A stretch of 64,000 nt of DNA from Roseobacter insulae (GCF_019375555.1 NZ_JAHXDN010000005.1:310001-374000); one strand, 5' to 3'; numbered from the stretch's first letter, positions 8,763 through 18,232 are shown. A program made the numbers and translations. Notes: generated by a model from the letters alone, not told the origin.

Positions 8763-9836
8763 ATGAAACATCAAAACCGCAGAGTCTTCGGGATTGCGGC
8801 AGTTGCCGGAGCACTTGCCTTCACCGCGAGCGCTGCATCGGCAGACCGCTTCAACTTCCGCATCGGCGCCGGCCATCCAGCCACGCTGCCATATGTGAGC
8901 GAGCTCGAGAGTTTTTTTGTTCCGGAAGTCGTCCGTCGCATTGAGGCCGAAACCGATCACACGGCGAATTTTGTTGAGGCCTATGGTGGCTCGGTGGCGG
9001 CGCTGCCAGAGATTTTTGAGGCGACCGAAAGCGGACTGCTCGACTTTGGCGCCATGGCAACAACCTTTGAGCCGAGTGCGCTTTATCTGAACAATTACGG
9101 CTTCCAGACTCCGTTTGGCATCGGCGATCCGGTGCGGGCCGGGGCGATTGCGCGGGAGCTATACGATACCTTCCCTGCGTTGCCCGGGCAGGTCGAAGCC
9201 CATGGCCAGGTACCGTTGGCGGTCATGGCGTCGAGCAATTACAACATCATCACCACAGAGCCTTGGGCCACGCTGGAGGACCTGGAGGGACGGCGCATCA
9301 TGGCTGGTGGGCCTAACCTCGCGTGGCTCGACGCAACGGACGCAACGCCGGTCCAGGGATCGTTGGGCGACGCCTACAACGGCATGCAAACCGGTGTCTT
9401 CGACGGTATGCTGATCCACTACCAAGGGATGGCCGGGTTCAATCTTCACGAAGTCGCGCCCTACATCGCGCGGATCGACTTTGGCTCGATGCCGATCAAC
9501 TTGCTCAATGTGAATGCGGACCGTTGGGAGAGCTTGCCGGAAGAGGTGCGCACGATCGTCACCGAGGTCGCGCTAGAATACGAGGCTCGCGTCAACGAAG
9601 CCAACGCAGCGCGCGATGAGACTGCCGTACAAACGATGGTCGATGCAGGTGCCACGCTGCTGGAGATCGCGTCGGACGTGCGTGCAGCCTGGGCTGCGGG
9701 AGCTGTGGACATTCCACGGAACGCCGCTGCCGAAGGCGCCGAGCGAGGTCTACCCTCGGCCGAGGTGATTGGTGCTTACATCGAAGCCCTGATTTCCGAG
9801 GGCTCGGAGGTCGCAGGGACCTACGCGCTGAACTGA
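8763..9836 (+). CDS. TRAP transporter solute-binding protein (DctP-like)
   Basis: 357 residues with an N-terminal signal peptide (KHQNRRVFGIAAVAGALAF, cleavage near ASA/DRF), so periplasmic. The body has the TRAP binding-protein layout: FRIGAGHPATLPYVSELESF at the start, ATLEDLEGRRIMAGG in the first hinge region and LGDAYNGMQTGVFDGMLIHY following it. It delivers an organic acid to the DctQM permease encoded directly downstream. Context points to a C3-C4 dicarboxylate such as malonate or tartrate (inference). A GGGAGGAA Shine-Dalgarno precedes the ATG. Confidence 0.9.
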   Translation: MKHQNRRVFGIAAVAGALAFTASAASADRFNFRIGAGHPATLPYVSELESFFVPEVVRRIEAETDHTANFVEAYGGSVAALPEIFEATESGLLDFGAMATTFEPSALYLNNYGFQTPFGIGDPVRAGAIARELYDTFPALPGQVEAHGQVPLAVMASSNYNIITTEPWATLEDLEGRRIMAGGPNLAWLDATDATPVQGSLGDAYNGMQTGVFDGMLIHYQGMAGFNLHEVAPYIARIDFGSMPINLLNVNADRWESLPEEVRTIVTEVALEYEARVNEANAARDETAVQTMVDAGATLLEIASDVRAAWAAGAVDIPRNAAAEGAERGLPSAEVIGAYIEALISEGSEVAGTYALN

Positions 9837-9938
9837 GGCTTTGACGGCGCGTTGCGGCCAGCAACAGCGATGCTGCCAACAAACTGGTCCCTGCCGAAAC
9901 GGATGCCTCGGCGGGGACCCTTGGGAGGAAACGGCATC

Positions 9939-10427
9939 ATGTCATTCATCGAAAAGATAAACCGCGGTTTAATGTCAGTCTCGGCCATTTGGGCCTTTCT
10001 GTTGGCTGTCATCATTACACTGGACGTGACGGGGCGCGGGCTCTTCGATGCGCCTCTGACCGGCACTTTGGAAATCATCGTAAACTCCATCGTGGTGATC
10101 GCATTTCTACAGATCGCTTTTGCTGTCCGGTCGAAATCGATGCTGCGCGCCGACTTCGTAGTGCATCTGCTTCCCAAGCCCGTGCAAAAGGCGTTGGAAG
10201 TCTTCGGGCATCTCTGCGGTGCCGCGATCTTTGCATTGCTTTGCTATGCGGTTCTGGAGCCGATGGCGGATGCCTTCACCTCGGGCGAGTACGAAGGGGA
10301 AGGCGCGCTGCGCGTCCCCACCTGGCCGATCTATGCCGTAATCGCTGGTGGTGCCGCGCTCGCAGCCATCAACTACCTCTATATGCTCGTCGAAACCCTT
10401 CAAGATCGGGGTGGTGAAGATGTTTGA
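9939..10427 (+). CDS. TRAP transporter small permease (DctQ-like)
   Basis: 162 residues with four hydrophobic helices. The family signature is present in LAVIITLDVTGRGLFDAPLTGTLE: an arginine after the helix-1 glycine and the T-L-E motif. It forms the small membrane subunit that pairs with DctM. The ATG at 9939 has a GGGAGGA site; the frame is open further 5' but without a good start. It overlaps the large permease start by 8 bases. Confidence 0.9.
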   Translation: MSFIEKINRGLMSVSAIWAFLLAVIITLDVTGRGLFDAPLTGTLEIIVNSIVVIAFLQIAFAVRSKSMLRADFVVHLLPKPVQKALEVFGHLCGAAIFALLCYAVLEPMADAFTSGEYEGEGALRVPTWPIYAVIAGGAALAAINYLYMLVETLQDRGGEDV

Positions 10428-11811
10428 CATTGGCATCACGATCCCCGTCCTTGGCCTTCTAATCGTGCTCGTATTTGCGGGCGTTCACATTGCCGTCTCG
10501 CTCGCTATCACAAGCCTTCTTGGGCTCTTCCTGATCACCGGCAGCCTCGACATCACCATCGCAACCTTTGCAAGTACCGCATTCCAAGGGCTTCGTGGTT
10601 ACGTGTTCGCAGCGCTTCCGCTTTTCATGTTGATGGGAGAATTCATCAGCCGATCCGGTGCAGCGCAGGACCTCTACGTCGGCATTAACCGCTCCATTCG
10701 GGCCATCCCCGGACGACTCGCGCTGGCCACAGTTTTGGGCAACGCGGTTTTTGCCTTCCTGACAGGTGTCAGTATTGCGGCGGCCGCAGCCTTTACGCGG
10801 ATCGCCTATCCGCAAATGCTCAAGCTCGGCTATGACCGTGGCGTTGCGCTTGGCGTCATCGCCGGATCGAGTTGCCTCGGCATGCTGATCCCGCCGAGCA
10901 ACCTGATGATCCTCTGGGCCATCTTGGTCGAGGAATCCATCGGCCGGTTGTTCCTGGCTGGCATCCTGCCGGGGCTGATGCTCGCCGGTCTTTTCCTGAT
11001 CTATGTCCTCCTCAATGCATGGTTCCGGCCTCATCTCTATGGCGAGGGGCCGACGGCCTCCGTCGCGGAGGGAGAGCCGCAGCCCCGGTCGCTGAGCGCC
11101 GCGGCCTCGGGCGACGACTTACAGCCATCGCCGCTCGATACCGTGACATCGCGGGATGTGTTCATTAGCGGCATTTGCATGGGCGGTCTGATCGCGGCCG
11201 TTCTGGGCGGCATTTGGTTCGGGGCGTTCACGGCAACGGAGGCGGCCGGGGTCGGCGCTCTGTTGGCGCTTATCTTCGCGATTGCCGTGAAGCGGCTGGG
11301 CCGCAAGGACATCTTCGAAGGCATTCTTCAGGTCGGGAAAACCGCAGCGCCCTTGATGATCATGATCCTCATGGCGCTGCTCTATTCTCGCACCTTGGCT
11401 CTAACGGGGATCGGTGGGTCCATCGAAGACTTCTTCGGGTCGGGGGTGATCCCCCCTTGGGCGGTCTTGGTGTTCATGGTTTGCATCTGGTTCATCCTGG
11501 GGATGCTGATCGATTCAAAGTCGATCATGCTTCTGACGGTTCCGATTTTCGCGCCCTTGGGTGAATTGATCGGCTACGATCCGATTGCCTTTGCGATCAT
11601 CGGGATTTTGGCCATCGAAGCGGGTATCCTGACACCGCCCTTTGGTCTGATCGTTTATACTGTCAAAGCGGCCGCGAATGACGACAAGGTCAGCACCTTG
11701 CGCATCTTCGGCGCGGCGACCCCGTATTGGATTTGCCTACTGATCGTGCTGGTGGCTGTGGCGATCTGGCCTGAACTGGCCACCGGTCTCGGTGACATGG
11801 TGTTTGGGTAG
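10420..11811 (+). CDS. TRAP transporter large permease (DctM-like)
   Basis: 463 residues, about 12 membrane helices. Motifs typical of DctM are visible: LPLFMLMGEFISRSG, then VLGNAVFAFLTGVSIAAAAA, GSSCLGMLIPPSNLMI and LTPPFGLIVYT. It carries the sodium-coupled translocation pathway. It is somewhat longer than the usual ~425 residues because of a hydrophilic, low-complexity linker (about residues 205-250) between the two halves. The ATG at 10420 lies inside the dctQ 3' end, so translation is coupled. Confidence 0.9.
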   Translation: MFDIGITIPVLGLLIVLVFAGVHIAVSLAITSLLGLFLITGSLDITIATFASTAFQGLRGYVFAALPLFMLMGEFISRSGAAQDLYVGINRSIRAIPGRLALATVLGNAVFAFLTGVSIAAAAAFTRIAYPQMLKLGYDRGVALGVIAGSSCLGMLIPPSNLMILWAILVEESIGRLFLAGILPGLMLAGLFLIYVLLNAWFRPHLYGEGPTASVAEGEPQPRSLSAAASGDDLQPSPLDTVTSRDVFISGICMGGLIAAVLGGIWFGAFTATEAAGVGALLALIFAIAVKRLGRKDIFEGILQVGKTAAPLMIMILMALLYSRTLALTGIGGSIEDFFGSGVIPPWAVLVFMVCIWFILGMLIDSKSIMLLTVPIFAPLGELIGYDPIAFAIIGILAIEAGILTPPFGLIVYTVKAAANDDKVSTLRIFGAATPYWICLLIVLVAVAIWPELATGLGDMVFG

Positions 11812-11818
11812 GGTCGGC

Positions 11819-12985
11819 ATGCGTATCGTAGACATCCGCGAAAGGGTCGTTCCGCTGCATATCGAGATGCGCAACGCAGCCTTTTCCTTCCAGGATATGA
11901 CCACGTCGATTGTCGCAGTTATCACGGACGTGGTGCAGGAGGGGAAACCGGTTGTTGGGTACGGCTTCAACTCCACGGGGCGTTATGCCTGTGGGGGGCA
12001 GATGCGCGACCGGGTGATCCCGCGTCTGTTGCGCGCCGATCCGGATAGCTTGCTGGATGAGGCGTCAGGCGGTTTCGATATCGACGCGATCCATGCCGTG
12101 ATGATCGCGGGCGAGAAACCGGGCGGCGATCTGGAGCGCTCTATGGCGATCGGCACCGTGGAAACTGCTATTTGGGATGCGATGGCCAAGATCGAAGGTG
12201 TTCCGCTACACGTTCTTCTTGCCCGTCGATACGGCGACGGCACGGCGCCGGAGCGGATGTTCTGCTATGTCGGTGGCGGATGGTACATGCCCGAGGAAAC
12301 CCGCGAAAGCCTGCAGGCCGAAATGCAAGGCTACCTGGATGCGGGTTATACTCTTTTGAAAACCAAGATCGGCGGCCTGCCCATCGAAGAAGATCGCCGG
12401 CGGATTGAGTCCATCCTGGCGATTTTGGAGGGGCCGCATCAGCTCGCCGTGGATGCAAATTGCGGGATGAGCCCGGAACGCGCCCTGGACTATGCCGCGG
12501 CGTTCAAGGACCTAGGTCTCGCCTGGTTCGAAGAACCGGCGCATCCGGTGGATTTCGAAGCAAACCGCGCATTCGTGGAGGCTTATGGACCGCCGGTGGC
12601 GACGGGCGAGAACCTGTTCTCTCTCCCCGATCTGCAAAATCTGTTGCGCTACGGGGGTATGCGCCCGGGCAAAGACATCCTGCAGATCGATGTGCAGCAG
12701 AACTATGGCTACGCGGCCTGCGCCAGAAGCATGACCTTGCTGGGCGCCCACGGCTGGAACACGCAGGATGTCCTGCCCCATGGCGGCAACCAGATGGCGT
12801 TAGCCGCCGCGCTCGGGTTTGGGATGCAGATGTGCGAGGCGTATCCAAACGTCTTTGGCGTCTTCTCCGGTTATGCAGACGATGCAGATATCGTGGATGG
12901 CTCTCTGCCAGCTCCCACACGACCCGGTATCGGCTTCGAAGGCCAAGCCGACCTCTACGCCCTTTTCAGAACCTTGATCGATTGA
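11819..12985 (+). CDS. tarD: D(-)-tartrate dehydratase, enolase superfamily
   Basis: 388 residues of the mandelate racemase/muconate lactonizing family. The catalytic set is complete: the K-x-K motif in LLKTKIGG (K181, K183), metal ligands D212 (VDANCG), E238/E239 (WFEEP) and E264 (ATGENLFS), and the general-acid histidine H321 (PHGGNQMA). From memory, the characterised Bradyrhizobium japonicum D-tartrate dehydratase uses K184, D213, E239, E265 and H322 in a 389-residue chain, the same positions shifted by one. The product is oxaloacetate. The ATG at 11819 follows the dctM stop by 7 bases. Another acid-sugar dehydratase specificity cannot be excluded without alignment. Confidence 0.8.
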   Translation: MRIVDIRERVVPLHIEMRNAAFSFQDMTTSIVAVITDVVQEGKPVVGYGFNSTGRYACGGQMRDRVIPRLLRADPDSLLDEASGGFDIDAIHAVMIAGEKPGGDLERSMAIGTVETAIWDAMAKIEGVPLHVLLARRYGDGTAPERMFCYVGGGWYMPEETRESLQAEMQGYLDAGYTLLKTKIGGLPIEEDRRRIESILAILEGPHQLAVDANCGMSPERALDYAAAFKDLGLAWFEEPAHPVDFEANRAFVEAYGPPVATGENLFSLPDLQNLLRYGGMRPGKDILQIDVQQNYGYAACARSMTLLGAHGWNTQDVLPHGGNQMALAAALGFGMQMCEAYPNVFGVFSGYADDADIVDGSLPAPTRPGIGFEGQADLYALFRTLID

Positions 12986-13000
12986 CCTTGGAGGCCCGAC

Positions 13001-13516
13001 ATGTCTGCCACCCTAATTCCCGGAAAACCAATGCCATCCGTGCAAGTGCCGCTGGTCGACGGTGGTGTGCTCGATTTAGGGGAACTCAACGACTGGACCA
13101 TCGTTGTCGTCTACCGCGGGCGCCACTGCGCCCGTTGCAAGCCGTACCTCTCTAAACTCAATACGATGCTAGCCGACCTTTCCGCGATCGGCGTCGCCGG
13201 TCTGGCCATTTCCGCCGACCCGCAGGATCGTGCGGAGGCGGATGTCGCTGAGTTCAAATGGCAGTTCCCTGTTGGCTATGACCTTTCCTTCGGACAGATG
13301 CGCCAACTTGGGCTCTTCGTATCGGACAGCATAAAGCCTGCGGAAACGGGCAGGCCATTCGCAGAGCCTGGTCTTTTCGTGATCAATGGGGACGGTTTGG
13401 TTCAGATCGTCGAGATGTCGAATTCAGCCTCGGTCAGACCCGATCTCGATCTACTTCTGGATGGTATCCGATCGATCAAGGAAAAGGGAATTCCGATCCG
13501 GGGCCTCGCAGCATGA
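13001..13516 (+). CDS. Peroxiredoxin-like (AhpC/TSA) protein with CxxC
   Basis: 171 residues with a thioredoxin fold. The strand WTIVVVYRG leads to HCARCKPYL, a C-x-x-C site in place of the single peroxidatic cysteine of classical peroxiredoxins. It is followed by GVAGLAISADPQDRAEADV and a predicted cis-proline region at FAEPGLFVIN. It probably reduces peroxides in the cytoplasm, or is a thiol oxidoreductase. It lies 15 bases after tarD and ends against the malonyl-CoA decarboxylase gene, so it belongs to the same transcript. Confidence 0.82.
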   Translation: MSATLIPGKPMPSVQVPLVDGGVLDLGELNDWTIVVVYRGRHCARCKPYLSKLNTMLADLSAIGVAGLAISADPQDRAEADVAEFKWQFPVGYDLSFGQMRQLGLFVSDSIKPAETGRPFAEPGLFVINGDGLVQIVEMSNSASVRPDLDLLLDGIRSIKEKGIPIRGLAA

Positions 13517-14804
13517 GTGTGATCCCCGATACGGGCAGTTTCTGACCGACATTGCATCCCGTTTCATTCCGCGCGTTGGTCTGCCCGGCAGGCAAGATGC
13601 CGACCCGATTGCCTTGTGCCGTGAGCTACTTGGAAGATCGGGAGAGGTCAGTTCCTTAATCCGGGCACGACGGCTGTTGGATGCGCTCGAAGGCATGGAT
13701 GAGACCGCATTGTCGGACACGTTTCGAACTATCGCGGCTGAATTCGGGCCTGATCAAGCGGGGCTCGAAACTGCAATCCATGCGTTCGATGCCGCTGATC
13801 CGGCATCGGCCCGCGCCCTGCACCGCGCGAGTGAGCCGCGCACACAAGAGCTATTGCGCCGCCTGAACCAGGCTCCGGGCGGGACGCGATCTCTGGTACG
13901 GTTGCGCGCTCGTCTTCTGAAGATCGCCAAGTCTGACCCGGTGCTCCGCGCGTTGGATGGCGACTTCCATCACTTGTTTTCATCCTGGTTCAACCGCGGC
14001 TTTCTGGATCTGCGCCGGATCGAATGGAGCACCTCCGCAGAAGTTCTTGAACGTATCATCGACTACGAAGCCGTGCATGCGATCCAGGATTGGCATGACT
14101 TGAAAAGTCGCGTGTCGTCAGATGACCGACGGCTCTATGCTTTCTTCCATCCAGCGCTTCAGGACGATCCTTTGATCTTCGTTGAGGTGGCGCTCTCCGG
14201 GGAGATCCCCACGTCCATTGACAGCATTCTAAGCCCCGACCGCGTTGTTACCCGGTCAAAGGATGCGACAACGGCCGTCTTCTACTCCATTTCCAACTGT
14301 CAACCGGGCCTCAAAGGCGTCTCTTTCGGTAACTTCCTGATCAAGCAGGTCGTCGAGGATTTGAGCCGTGAACTACCAGACATTGCCACCTTTGTGACTT
14401 TGTCGCCGGTGCCGAGGCTTCGGGCTTGGGTGAGGCATCAACGCATAAACCCGAGTGATGAAGAAATGCCGAGGCAGGTTGCGGAGACGCTGCAAAAACT
14501 CGATCCAGACCAAGCCAAACCGACGGATGATGATGCCTTAATGTTGGCCGCGCACTATCTGGTTCACGCCAAGACCCAGAAAGGCCAGCCGCTCGATCCG
14601 GTCGCACGCTTCCATCTTGGCAATGGCGCGCGTCTTCAGGCGATCCACGCAAACGCCGATCAAAGCCTGCGTGGCCAGGAAAATGCATGGGGCGTGATGG
14701 TCAACTACCTCTATGACCGCCGGGATATCGCGCGCAATCAAGAGGATTTCGCGACCACTGGTGAGGTGAAATTCGGCCCGTCCGTGCGTCGATTGCTGCG
14801 CTGA
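13513..14804 (+). CDS. Malonyl-CoA decarboxylase, start region frameshifted
   Basis: The frame encodes a malonyl-CoA decarboxylase converting malonyl-CoA to acetyl-CoA and CO2. Visible are the helical N-terminal domain and the GNAT-like catalytic domain with CQPGLKGVSFGNFLIKQVVE, FVTLSPVPRLRAWV, the HYLV segment, VARFHLGNGARL and VMVNYLYD. The natural start looks like the ATG at 13513, overlapping the peroxiredoxin stop (ATGA). That frame reads MSVIPDTGSF and stops at 13543, while the homologous FLTDIASRFIPR continues one frame over. One missing base near 13541 would explain this. Otherwise translation must start from an internal codon (ATG 13464 inside the upstream gene is the nearest). Confidence 0.85.
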
Positions 14805-14817
14805 AGAGGAGCCAGAA

Positions 14818-16353
14818 ATGTACGAGATCAATCACTTGGCTGCGGCCCTTGCCGCAGGTGCGGAAAACCGCCCTGAGACAACTTTTGCGATCCGAGAAGA
14901 CGGCTCTCGCCTGACGCACGGAGAGCTGTTTGGCGGTGCTGAGGCAATCGCCTCGGGTCTTTTACGTATGGGGCTTCAACCGGATGATCGGGTCACCGTG
15001 CAGGTCGAAAAATCACTCGACGCGTTGCAGCTATATCTGGGTACGGTATTGGCCGGTGGCGTCTTTCAACCGCTAAACACCGCGTATACTGGTGCGGAGC
15101 TCGCTTATTTCATTGAGGACGCCGCTCCTTTTCTTGTGGTGTGCGACCCAAACGCTGAGGAGCGGACGAAAGACATCGCCGCCAGCACGCCGGCGCGACC
15201 GCGTGTTGAAACGCTTGCCGCCGATGGAACCGGCAGCCTTTGGGATCATGCCGTGTCCATCGACGCGTTTGAACCAGTGGCGCGCGCGGCCGATGATCTT
15301 GCGGCGATCCTTTATACCTCAGGCACGACCGGGCGTTCCAAGGGCGCGATGCTGACGCATGGCAATTTGGCGTCAAATGCGGTGGCCCTGAAGGAAACCT
15401 GGCACTATTCGGAGAGCGATGTGCTGATCCACGCCCTTCCGATTTTCCACACCCACGGGCTGTTCGTTGCGACGAACGTGACGTTGGTTTCCGGCGCTTC
15501 GATGCTGTTCCACACACGTTTCGATGCGAAAGCAATTATGGACGACATGGCCCGCGCCACTGTTTTGATGGGCGTCCCGACCTTTTACACACGCCTGTTG
15601 GAACAGCCCGGCTTGGCCGTTGCGGCCAAAGCGATGCGGCTGTTCATCTCGGGCAGTGCCCCGCTTTTGGCTGAGACGCACAAAGCGTGGACCGATGTCA
15701 CGGGGCACGCAATTCTTGAGCGGTACGGTATGAGCGAAACCAATATGAACAGCTCAAATCCGTATAGCGGAGCGCGGCGTCCCGGTTCTGTCGGATTGCC
15801 GCTGCCCGGCGTCGACATCCGGGTCGCAGACCCGGAGACGGGCCGCGCCTTACCACCCGGCGAGATTGGATCGATCGAGATCCGAGGACCGAATGTCTTC
15901 AAAGGCTACTGGAATATGCCTGAGAAGACCGCCGCAGAACATCGAAGCGATGGCTACTTCATCACGGGTGATTTGGGTGTGTTCTCAGAAGACGGGTATC
16001 TTTCTATCGTGGGGCGCGCCAAAGACCTGATCATTTCTGGCGGGTACAACGTCTATCCGAAAGAGGTTGAAACCGTGCTGGACCAGATCGACGGCGTTCG
16101 GGAGAGCGCGGTTTTTAGCGTCCCGCATCCCGACCTTGGAGAGGCTGTGATCGCGGCGCTTGTGATGAAACAGAACGCCGCTCTGGACGACGCAAAGGTT
16201 GAGACCATCTGCCGCGAAGAACTGGCGCGGTTTAAACACCCCAAGCGCCTGCTCACGTTGGATGCGCTGCCCCGGAACACGATGGGCAAAGTGGAGAAGA
16301 ACAAGCTGCAAAGCCAGTACGCGGAGCTTTTCAAGCTCGAAGCTCAGACCTGA
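14818..16353 (+). CDS. matB: Malonyl-CoA synthetase
   Basis: 511 residues of the ANL (acyl-CoA synthetase) superfamily, forming malonyl-CoA from malonate, ATP and CoA. Motifs are the P-loop-like YTSGTTGRSKGAMLTH, the HALPIFHTHGLFVA segment characteristic of MatB, ERYGMSETNMNSSNP, DGYFITGDLG, and the C-terminal lysine in PRNTMGKVEKN. Together with the preceding decarboxylase it forms the standard malonate to acetyl-CoA pair. The GAGGAG site and ATG at 14818 follow the decarboxylase stop by 13 bases. Confidence 0.92.
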   Translation: MYEINHLAAALAAGAENRPETTFAIREDGSRLTHGELFGGAEAIASGLLRMGLQPDDRVTVQVEKSLDALQLYLGTVLAGGVFQPLNTAYTGAELAYFIEDAAPFLVVCDPNAEERTKDIAASTPARPRVETLAADGTGSLWDHAVSIDAFEPVARAADDLAAILYTSGTTGRSKGAMLTHGNLASNAVALKETWHYSESDVLIHALPIFHTHGLFVATNVTLVSGASMLFHTRFDAKAIMDDMARATVLMGVPTFYTRLLEQPGLAVAAKAMRLFISGSAPLLAETHKAWTDVTGHAILERYGMSETNMNSSNPYSGARRPGSVGLPLPGVDIRVADPETGRALPPGEIGSIEIRGPNVFKGYWNMPEKTAAEHRSDGYFITGDLGVFSEDGYLSIVGRAKDLIISGGYNVYPKEVETVLDQIDGVRESAVFSVPHPDLGEAVIAALVMKQNAALDDAKVETICREELARFKHPKRLLTLDALPRNTMGKVEKNKLQSQYAELFKLEAQT

Positions 16354-17528
16354 TGGATTTGGCCGCAGACCGACGGACAGTACCAGTTACGCTCTTCACG
16401 CTTATGTCCGCCCAGACCTTGGTTGTTGCCGGAACACTCAGCATCCCAATTCTGGCTCAGGATTATCGCGTAGATGGCAATCCGTCGAGCAGCTGGATCG
16501 GGATATATGGCTCGGTGCTGTTTTTCATAGCAGCGGTTGCCACTCAGGTTTCTGCAAGGCTCGTCCGACGATTTGGCGGGTTCCGGGTCAGTCAGATGAC
16601 ACTTGCCTTCGCGGCCACAGGTTTGTTGGCCGTTGCGGTCGACCAACAAATTGGTCTCTATATCGCCGCGGCATTGTTCGGATGTGCCTACGGCCAAAGC
16701 AACACAGCCAGCGGCTCAATCCTTTCCATCTTGGACCTCCGCATCCACCGTAACCTTGTGTTCTCTGCAAAACAGAGCGCCGTTCCTCTAGGGGGCCTCA
16801 TCGCGGCATTCTACCTGCCGCTTGTCTCAAATGCCTTTGGTTATCCAGTGGCCCTTATAGGATTGGCTGTGATCTGTTTGCTGATCTGGGTCGCGTCAGA
16901 AATAAGCGGTCGCCTTGTCGGCCTCCATGTCCTGCGGCCAAAACCCATGCCCGTCGCCACAGGGCGCACCCCCCACCATCGCGCGGTCTCCAGCCTCGTA
17001 TTGGTGTTCTTCGTCCTTGCGTCGGTTCAACTGGGCTTCAGCGTCACATATGTGGGTATTCTCGCCCCTTGGTTAGACATACGGCCCGACATGGCGGCCA
17101 CGATATTCGGCACCGCCATGTTTGTTTCCATTCTCTTACGTCTGGTTTTGGGAATGGTGGCAGACCATATTGGCTCCGCGCCAGTCATTCAGATCATCAT
17201 CTTCATCATCGTTTTAAGCCTATCACTCCTTTTAACCTCAACCGGCGGCGGGGCCGCCGCTGCATCCGTGATCTGCATCGCCTTCGCATTTGCCTGGAAC
17301 GGCGTCCTGTTGTCAGAGGTGGCGCGGTCCGGTGCGCCTCCGGAACAGGCTACGTCCCAGGCGATGACAGCGTTTTTTCTGGCAGGCGCATGCACCCCTT
17401 TGATCATTGGCTGGTCCACAGGTTTCGAGCTTGGATTAACGTGGGTTATCGCAAGCCTTGCGATAGCGGCGAGCCTCGCCCTTTTACGAGGACTACTGCC
17501 TGGTGGCTTTCAAAGACGCGCCAACTGA
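16353..17528 (+). CDS. MFS transporter (last gene of the malonate/tartrate operon)
   Basis: 391 residues with 12 hydrophobic segments and the MFS helix-2/3 loop SARLVRRFGGFRVS, plus a matching VADHIGSAPV loop in the second half. The ATG at 16353 overlaps the matB stop (TGATG), so it is translationally coupled and presumably moves a substrate or product of this pathway. A second carrier alongside the TRAP system could serve export or another diacid. It converges on the tetR gene 25 bases downstream. Confidence 0.85.
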   Translation: MDLAADRRTVPVTLFTLMSAQTLVVAGTLSIPILAQDYRVDGNPSSSWIGIYGSVLFFIAAVATQVSARLVRRFGGFRVSQMTLAFAATGLLAVAVDQQIGLYIAAALFGCAYGQSNTASGSILSILDLRIHRNLVFSAKQSAVPLGGLIAAFYLPLVSNAFGYPVALIGLAVICLLIWVASEISGRLVGLHVLRPKPMPVATGRTPHHRAVSSLVLVFFVLASVQLGFSVTYVGILAPWLDIRPDMAATIFGTAMFVSILLRLVLGMVADHIGSAPVIQIIIFIIVLSLSLLLTSTGGGAAAASVICIAFAFAWNGVLLSEVARSGAPPEQATSQAMTAFFLAGACTPLIIGWSTGFELGLTWVIASLAIAASLALLRGLLPGGFQRRAN

Positions 17529-17553
17529 TCTCTTTCTCTGTCTGCCGCCGCTA

Positions 17554-18150
17554 TCATGGGGCAGTCGCCCGGCCCGAAAGCTGTGCGATGACAGTTTCAG
17601 CAATCCTTTCGACTGCGTCGGTGTCGCCCGTTACTTTGTGAAGCGCAGCCATGCCCCGTGTGATCGCGAACCACAGATCCGCTTGGGCCTTTGGGTCAGT
17701 GGTCGCAGGCAAAAGACCAGAATTAACCGCCGCGGACGCAAACTTCGCAAGCCGCGCCCGGGTTTGTTCGACAACCTCCCGAACCGCGTTTTTCGCTCGC
17801 GGGGGAAGCTCACCAAACTCGCTACACGCCGCTGACGTCAAACACCCAGGCGGCGTGTGTGCTTCGGTCATTCGACTTGTAACCGCGCGAAAAAACGCCG
17901 GTACTGCGACCAACGGGTCCGCGTCGTCAGCTTTATCGGCCATGCGATTAGAAAAATCTTTGGCGTATCGCTCGATCGCGATGACGAACAGGTCTTCTTT
18001 GTTGCCGAAGGCGTTGTGAAGAGATCCTTTGCGCACACCAGTCGCGGTCGCCAAATCGTCGATGGAAGTTGCGCGGTAACCATGCGTCCAGAAGACCTGC
18101 ATGACCGCGTCGGCAACAGCCTCATCACTGAATCCACGTTTGGGGGCCAC
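17554..18150 (-). CDS. TetR/AcrR-family repressor
   Basis: 198 residues. The N-terminal HTH reads AVADAVMQVFWTHGYRATSI, DDLATATGVRKGSLHNAFGN and KEDLF, the canonical TetR layout; the C-terminal ligand domain has a conserved-looking PPGCLTSAA segment of the kind found in TetR_C regulators of redox and xenobiotic genes. It is divergent from the metallo-beta-lactamase-fold gene, and two tandem palindromes in between are its likely operators, giving autoregulation. Confidence 0.88.
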   Translation of the reverse strand: MAPKRGFSDEAVADAVMQVFWTHGYRATSIDDLATATGVRKGSLHNAFGNKEDLFVIAIERYAKDFSNRMADKADDADPLVAVPAFFRAVTSRMTEAHTPPGCLTSAACSEFGELPPRAKNAVREVVEQTRARLAKFASAAVNSGLLPATTDPKAQADLWFAITRGMAALHKVTGDTDAVERIAETVIAQLSGRATAP

Positions 18151-18199
18151 GTGCCACCTCTCTGGTCACGAACATGTTAGCACCCCAATATTGAATATT

Positions 18200-18232
18200 T
18201 TGGACGAATGTCCAAGTTGGACATCTGTCCAA
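18200..18232 (+). promoter_or_regulatory. Tandem TetR operators TTGGAC-N4-GTCCAA
   Basis: Two perfect inverted repeats, TTGGACGAATGTCCAA (18200-18215) and TTGGACATCTGTCCAA (18217-18232), lie one base apart in the tetR/MBL intergenic region. The centre spacing of 17 bases would suit two repressor dimers bound side by side. Confidence 0.8.

Noticed and set aside
13386-13512. N-terminal extension of malonyl-CoA decarboxylase into the peroxiredoxin gene
   Set aside because: It overlaps the upstream gene by over 100 bases out of frame and shows no family similarity; a frameshifted ATG at 13513 fits better.
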